Assembly: GCA_011050085.1 (NCBI GenBank)
Contig: DRGL01000060.1
Span: 1 to 46,524 of the forward strand
Length of the DNA: 46,524 bases
Direction: 5' to 3'
Source of the DNA: Pricia antarctica
Lineage (GTDB): Bacteria; Bacteroidota; Bacteroidia; Flavobacteriales; Flavobacteriaceae
A program made the position numbers and the translations under genes. The notes below the pieces were generated by a model, which made no database searches, had not been told where the DNA came from, and worked only from the letters and a program-made list of their open reading frames with translations. Shown here in pieces: positions 43,497 to 46,524 of this stretch (positions within the stretch are counted from its first letter, which is position 1; each line of letters begins with the position of its first letter).

Positions 43497-44156
43497 AGAA
43501 TATTAAAACACTTTAAATCTCTCTAAAAATAATTAAAATATAAATGTATTATTTTATTTAAAAAACGCCTAAAAACAACCGTTAATACTGTATAATTCAA
43601 AATTGAAGACGCTTCAAACTATATAACTGTTAACATTCAAGTAATGAAAAATAAAAAATTGATTGATGGTTAAAAATCCCTTTCCATTGGGGATACATCT
43701 TATTTCACTTTTCCAGATAACGTACTTTCTGTTGCAAAACATATCAGTATATGCTACCAGACACTGTAATTGTTCGGGAGCAAGGAAATGAATTGAAATG
43801 GTTGGATTTGAAATAGCTATTCCTACCGAAGTGATAAGGCTCTTTAATAATGCCACTATCGAAAGGTACGCCCAGAAATAAACTAAAAATAAGATTATGG
43901 TTTAAAGAGTAGTTGGTCAATAAATCAGCAACTTTTTAAGAAAAAACTACGGGAGCTTCTAAACCAGAAAACCATGTATGTCACGAAATATAAATGGCGA
44001 TAATACAGATTTAACCATTTTATTTAATGAGAATAAATTAATTGTCGAAAATTTAAATATTCAAATAATAGGGTTCATAGATAGCTATAACTATTACTTA
44101 AAATCTAATGCCTATTGCTTTAATATAGCCAAATTAAACTCGAAAAATCATTAAAA
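43497..44156. other. Non-coding stretch with one small open frame
   Basis: A 58-codon frame at 43978-44154 (MSRNINGDNTDLTILFNENK and onward to a TAA) is the only open stretch. It is AT-rich, has no recognisable family, and ends immediately before the aquaporin pseudogene. It may be a chance frame or a remnant. The rest is closed in all frames. Confidence 0.3.
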
Positions 44157-44775
44157 AGTGTAGTAGAATTCATCGGTACTTTTTTATATTCTTGATAATT
44201 GTAGTATACGTAAACGGTACTGCCACTGCCGGCAATATGGCGCCTTTGACCATTGGGAGCACTCTTATGGTAGTTGTTGTTGAGAGTGGGATATATTGGG
44301 GGGCTATTTTAACCTTGCGCTCACCCAAGGGATTTGGATAATCGGTAAATGTAAAGCTTCGAATTTACCGTTAAATATGATAGTTTAAATATTAGCATAT
44401 CTGCTGGGTGCCATCACAGCTACTTACTTACTTGGTTTTATACCCGGGGCCAACCGATCAGCTCAAGTGCAACCTTTGATTTCATAGGGGTAACCTTAGC
44501 TGAATCATTTGGCTCCATTGCCTTGGTTTGGGTCGTCTTTCATACCGCCAGTACCACGGTTAAATAGGCAACTCCTTTTAGGGGCTCGCCAAAAGGGTTA
44601 TAATTATGACATGTGCCTATGGTGTGGGGCGATTAACCGGTGGGGCATTCAAACCGAGCGTAGCGACGGGTCTCGCATCTTTTAAAAATACAGCCCCACA
44701 ACCACATAAAAAACGTGCATCGATTCAAGAGCTTATAAATTGTATGGTGGTCAATCGGAGGCTGTACGAGTGAAG
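44157..44775 (+). pseudogene. Aquaporin (MIP family) pseudogene
   Basis: Pieces in shifting frames spell out a whole MIP channel: SVVEFIGTFLY, then VVYVNGTATAGNMAPLTIGS, then YFNLALTQGIWIIGKC, YLLGAITATYLLGFIPGA, ATFDFIGVTLAESFGSIALV with WVVFHTAS, and CAYGVGRLTGGAFKPSVATG. At least four frameshifts and several stops are needed to read it. Both pore motifs are ruined: the first NPA is NLA and the second is KPS. Intact relatives conduct water or glycerol across the inner membrane. Confidence 0.75.
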
Positions 44776-45336
44776 GTAATCGAAAAACTTGCCAATTTTA
44801 TCGATTTGTCAGAAAGCAATAAATTGATAAAGGCAAGACAATACATAAATACAGTGGCAATAATTGTTTCTGGAAGTATTAAAATATTGCTACCTGATGG
44901 AAATTAAGTTTTTGAGAGTCATTTCGAATCGATTGGTAAAACTATAGTAACTGTGCATAAATGAAGTTGAAATTCAAGAAAACCATTGTATTTAAAAGGA
45001 CAGAAAGTTTAGTATGAAATAGTAGAAGTTGGTCCAGGAAGTACAAATCTTGGCGAAACTTTGTTTTACCAATTTTCATGCACATATAATCGAATAGAGT
45101 AACGTATTCAAAGTATTGCATTTAAAAATAAAAATGTATTCTTGAGAGGATAAACTCGAAATAAAAGAGACCCTGTTAAAAAAATAGACATGATATAAAC
45201 CAGTGGCAAATTATAATTAATCATCTCACAATCCTTGTTGTAGGTTCCAAAAGACTTCACGAGTATTAAAAAAAATGTATATACTTTTTGTTGTAGTCCT
45301 GTAACATCAGTTACTAAACTTGATTAATAGGCCCTC
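44776..45336. other. Coding-like debris after the aquaporin pseudogene
   Basis: A plus-strand frame from about 44770 reads VKVIEKLANFIDLSESNKLI, then NTVAIIVSGSIKILLPDGN, before a TAA. Later YEIVEVGPGSTNLGETLFYQ is open. The IVSGSIKILLPDG piece hints at a cyclic-nucleotide-binding fold, but I cannot call the family. Then AT-rich non-coding sequence leads to the permease promoter. Confidence 0.35.
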
Positions 45337-45344
45337 TACATTTG
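45337..45344 (+). promoter_or_regulatory. Probable -7 promoter box (TACATTTG) of the TauE/SafE gene
   Basis: TACATTTG is a perfect TAnnTTTG match, 20 bases before the ATG at 45365. A TTG at about 45320 stands near the expected -33 position. Confidence 0.6.
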
Positions 45345-45364
45345 TTCAATAAAAATAAAGTCAA

Positions 45365-46168
45365 ATGAACACTATAGAAATTTTTGGTTATGTGGGGGCA
45401 CTATTTATTGGCATTTTGTTGGGTTTGATAGGTGGCGGTGGTTCCATCCTCACCGTTCCCATTTTGGTTTACGCACTTTCACTTAATCCAGTAATAGCTA
45501 CGGCATACTCATTATTTGTGGTCGGTACAACCTCATTAATAGGTGGCATTCAAAATATTATGAAGGATAAAGTAGATTTAAAAACGGCCATCATTTTTGC
45601 CATACCAGCTTTTACATCAGTGTATCTAACAAGAGCCTATTTAATACCTGCAATTCCAGACAAACTTTTTGAAGTTGGAAAATTTATGGTCACCAAAAAT
45701 CTGGCCATTATGATGTTCTTTGCCTTAATTATGCTTTTGGCTTCAATCACCATGATCCGCAGTGGAAAGCATAATTTCAATTTAAATAAATTAGAAAAAA
45801 ACACTAATTATCCCATATTGGTGATACAAGGATTTTTTATAGGACTTGTGACGGGAATGGTAGGTGCAGGCGGTGGATTTTTAATTATTCCTACCTTAGT
45901 AATCTTGGCAAAACTTCCAATGAAAAAAGCGGTTGCCACATCTCTTTTTATAATTGCCATAAATTCTTTGATAGGATTTCTGGGAGATGTAAAATCGTAC
46001 GATATAGATTGGTCATTTTTACTAATATTCACATCAATTTCAGTAGTAGGTATATTTATAGGAATTTACTTGAATAACTTTATCGATGGTGAAAAACTTA
46101 AAAAGGTGTTTGGTTGGTTCGTATTGATAATGGGAATTTATATAATGTATAGAGAACTTACTTTATAA
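45365..46168 (+). CDS. Sulfite exporter TauE/SafE family permease
   Basis: A 267-residue polytopic membrane protein with the internal duplication of the TSUP family. Each half starts with a glycine-rich motif: GLIGGGGSILTVPILVYAL near residue 20 and GMVGAGGGFLIIPTLVILA near residue 165. The second is followed by PMKKAVATSLFIIAINSL. The family moves sulfite, sulfoacetate or other small organosulfur and C2 anions; the substrate cannot be told from sequence. There is no linked rhodanese or persulfide dioxygenase gene in the window. Confidence 0.9.
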   Translation: MNTIEIFGYVGALFIGILLGLIGGGGSILTVPILVYALSLNPVIATAYSLFVVGTTSLIGGIQNIMKDKVDLKTAIIFAIPAFTSVYLTRAYLIPAIPDKLFEVGKFMVTKNLAIMMFFALIMLLASITMIRSGKHNFNLNKLEKNTNYPILVIQGFFIGLVTGMVGAGGGFLIIPTLVILAKLPMKKAVATSLFIIAINSLIGFLGDVKSYDIDWSFLLIFTSISVVGIFIGIYLNNFIDGEKLKKVFGWFVLIMGIYIMYRELTL

Positions 46169-46270
46169 TAGAAATGCATAGCCGTTTTTCGTCATTTCAT
46201 CAATGGCCTTATTGGCGTGCTCAATAGCTTCAAGTGGATTCTCGCGGGAGGTAAATGCCTTTATAATCAT
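46163..46270 (-). CDS. Possible 35-residue small protein
   Basis: A minus-strand frame from an ATG at 46270 reads MIIKAFTSRENPLEAIEHAN, then KAIDEMTKNGYAFLL and a TAA, overlapping the permease stop region by 6 bases. The residue pattern is helical and not random, and it lies just downstream of the gene entering from the right edge. It may be a small gene of that operon or a remnant of a longer protein. I recognise no family. Confidence 0.35.
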   Translation of the reverse strand: MIIKAFTSRENPLEAIEHANKAIDEMTKNGYAFLL

Positions 46271-46311
46271 TCTACTATTTTGTTATAAGTCAATTAATTG
46301 TTGAACAGCGG

Positions 46312-46524
46312 CTAAAATTCATCCTCCACCTCACCCTCTGGTGTAACTATTTTCTTAAGCGCATTCTCAATTTCTTGCGTATCATGCTTGAACTCCTCTT
46401 CGAACTTATGCTGTCTTTCTTTCGCCCTTTCACTGAATCCCATAAGATTTCCGCGGAAGCTATGCGCCCTTTTTGCTAATTTGTTTTTAAGTCTCTTGTT
46501 TTTGACCTCCAACGAGTCCAGTTC
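46312..46524 (-). CDS. Coiled-coil hypothetical protein, 5' end beyond the window
   Basis: The minus-strand frame is open to the right edge, so the start is not seen. At least 70 residues are visible, beginning ELDSLEVKNKRLKNKLAKRA and ending with an acidic tail (VTPEGEVEDEF). The composition (Lys, Glu, Arg with heptad-like spacing) suggests a helical or coiled-coil protein. The family cannot be told. The 35-residue frame at 46163-46270 lies downstream in the same direction. Confidence 0.5.
   Translation of the reverse strand, partial: ELDSLEVKNKRLKNKLAKRAHSFRGNLMGFSERAKERQHKFEEEFKHDTQEIENALKKIVTPEGEVEDEF

Overview
The window looks like a chromosomal segment of a marine-type Flavobacteriaceae bacterium (Bacteroidota). 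The DNA is AT-rich, and several genes are preceded by the Bacteroidota promoter element TAnnTTTG rather than by strong Shine-Dalgarno sites. The protein families also fit: DUF6799, a GH31 glycosidase, short Crp/Fnr proteins, flavobacterial response regulators, and an IS3-type element. I cannot name the species. There is no rRNA gene, no intact tRNA gene and no CRISPR array.

Layout. 0.4-6 kb: Crp/Fnr regulator, PRISE-type SDR reductase, a divergent nitroreductase/HxlR pair and a DUF3050 protein, bracketed by two facing IS3-type terminal repeats, one attached to a decayed transposase. 6.1-8.6 kb: MBOAT acyltransferase plus SGNH/AlgX-like protein. 8.7-13.5 kb: a dying HxlR-SDR-NTF2 locus, with an exported DUF711 protein and a flavin amine-oxidase-like enzyme lying between its pieces. 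14-18.5 kb: secreted M28 peptidase, response regulator, secreted GH31. 20-22 kb: a GC-rich response regulator/PAS histidine kinase pair. 23-27.8 kb: Zn/Cd/Co-type P-type ATPase, NhaD antiporter and two small envelope proteins. 28.9-32.8 kb: a four-gene operon (aldo/keto reductase, AraC regulator, secreted beta-propeller, secreted small protein) with recognisable promoter, operator and terminator. 33.1-35.5 kb: NmrA-like oxidoreductase, NTF2-like protein and a second, paralogous AraC regulator. 36-37 kb: membrane class III nucleotide cyclase. 39-42.4 kb: small membrane protein, DUF6799 protein, probable outer-membrane barrel. 42.9-45.1 kb: pseudogenes of a peroxiredoxin and an aquaporin. 45.4-46.5 kb: TauE/SafE permease, and the start of a gene running off the right edge.

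Two themes stand out. First, single transcription factors are repeatedly paired with NAD(P)H- or flavin-dependent oxidoreductases (Crp/Fnr-SDR, HxlR-nitroreductase, dead HxlR-SDR, AraC-AKR, NmrA-AraC), often with visible dyad or direct-repeat operators containing GTAAC. This suggests sensing and detoxification of reactive or xenobiotic compounds. Second, gene decay is heavy. Many apparently empty stretches are readable wrecks: IS3 transposase, HxlR, SDR, NTF2, TerC-like, phosphate-transporter-like, peroxiredoxin and aquaporin.

Three same-strand sequences resembling tRNA 3' ends (25.2, 38.0 and 38.9 kb) may be attachment-site relics of old integrated elements. The best candidate for an undescribed functional unit is the AraC/AKR/beta-propeller/secreted-protein operon. 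All family calls come from reading motifs by eye; no database search was run.
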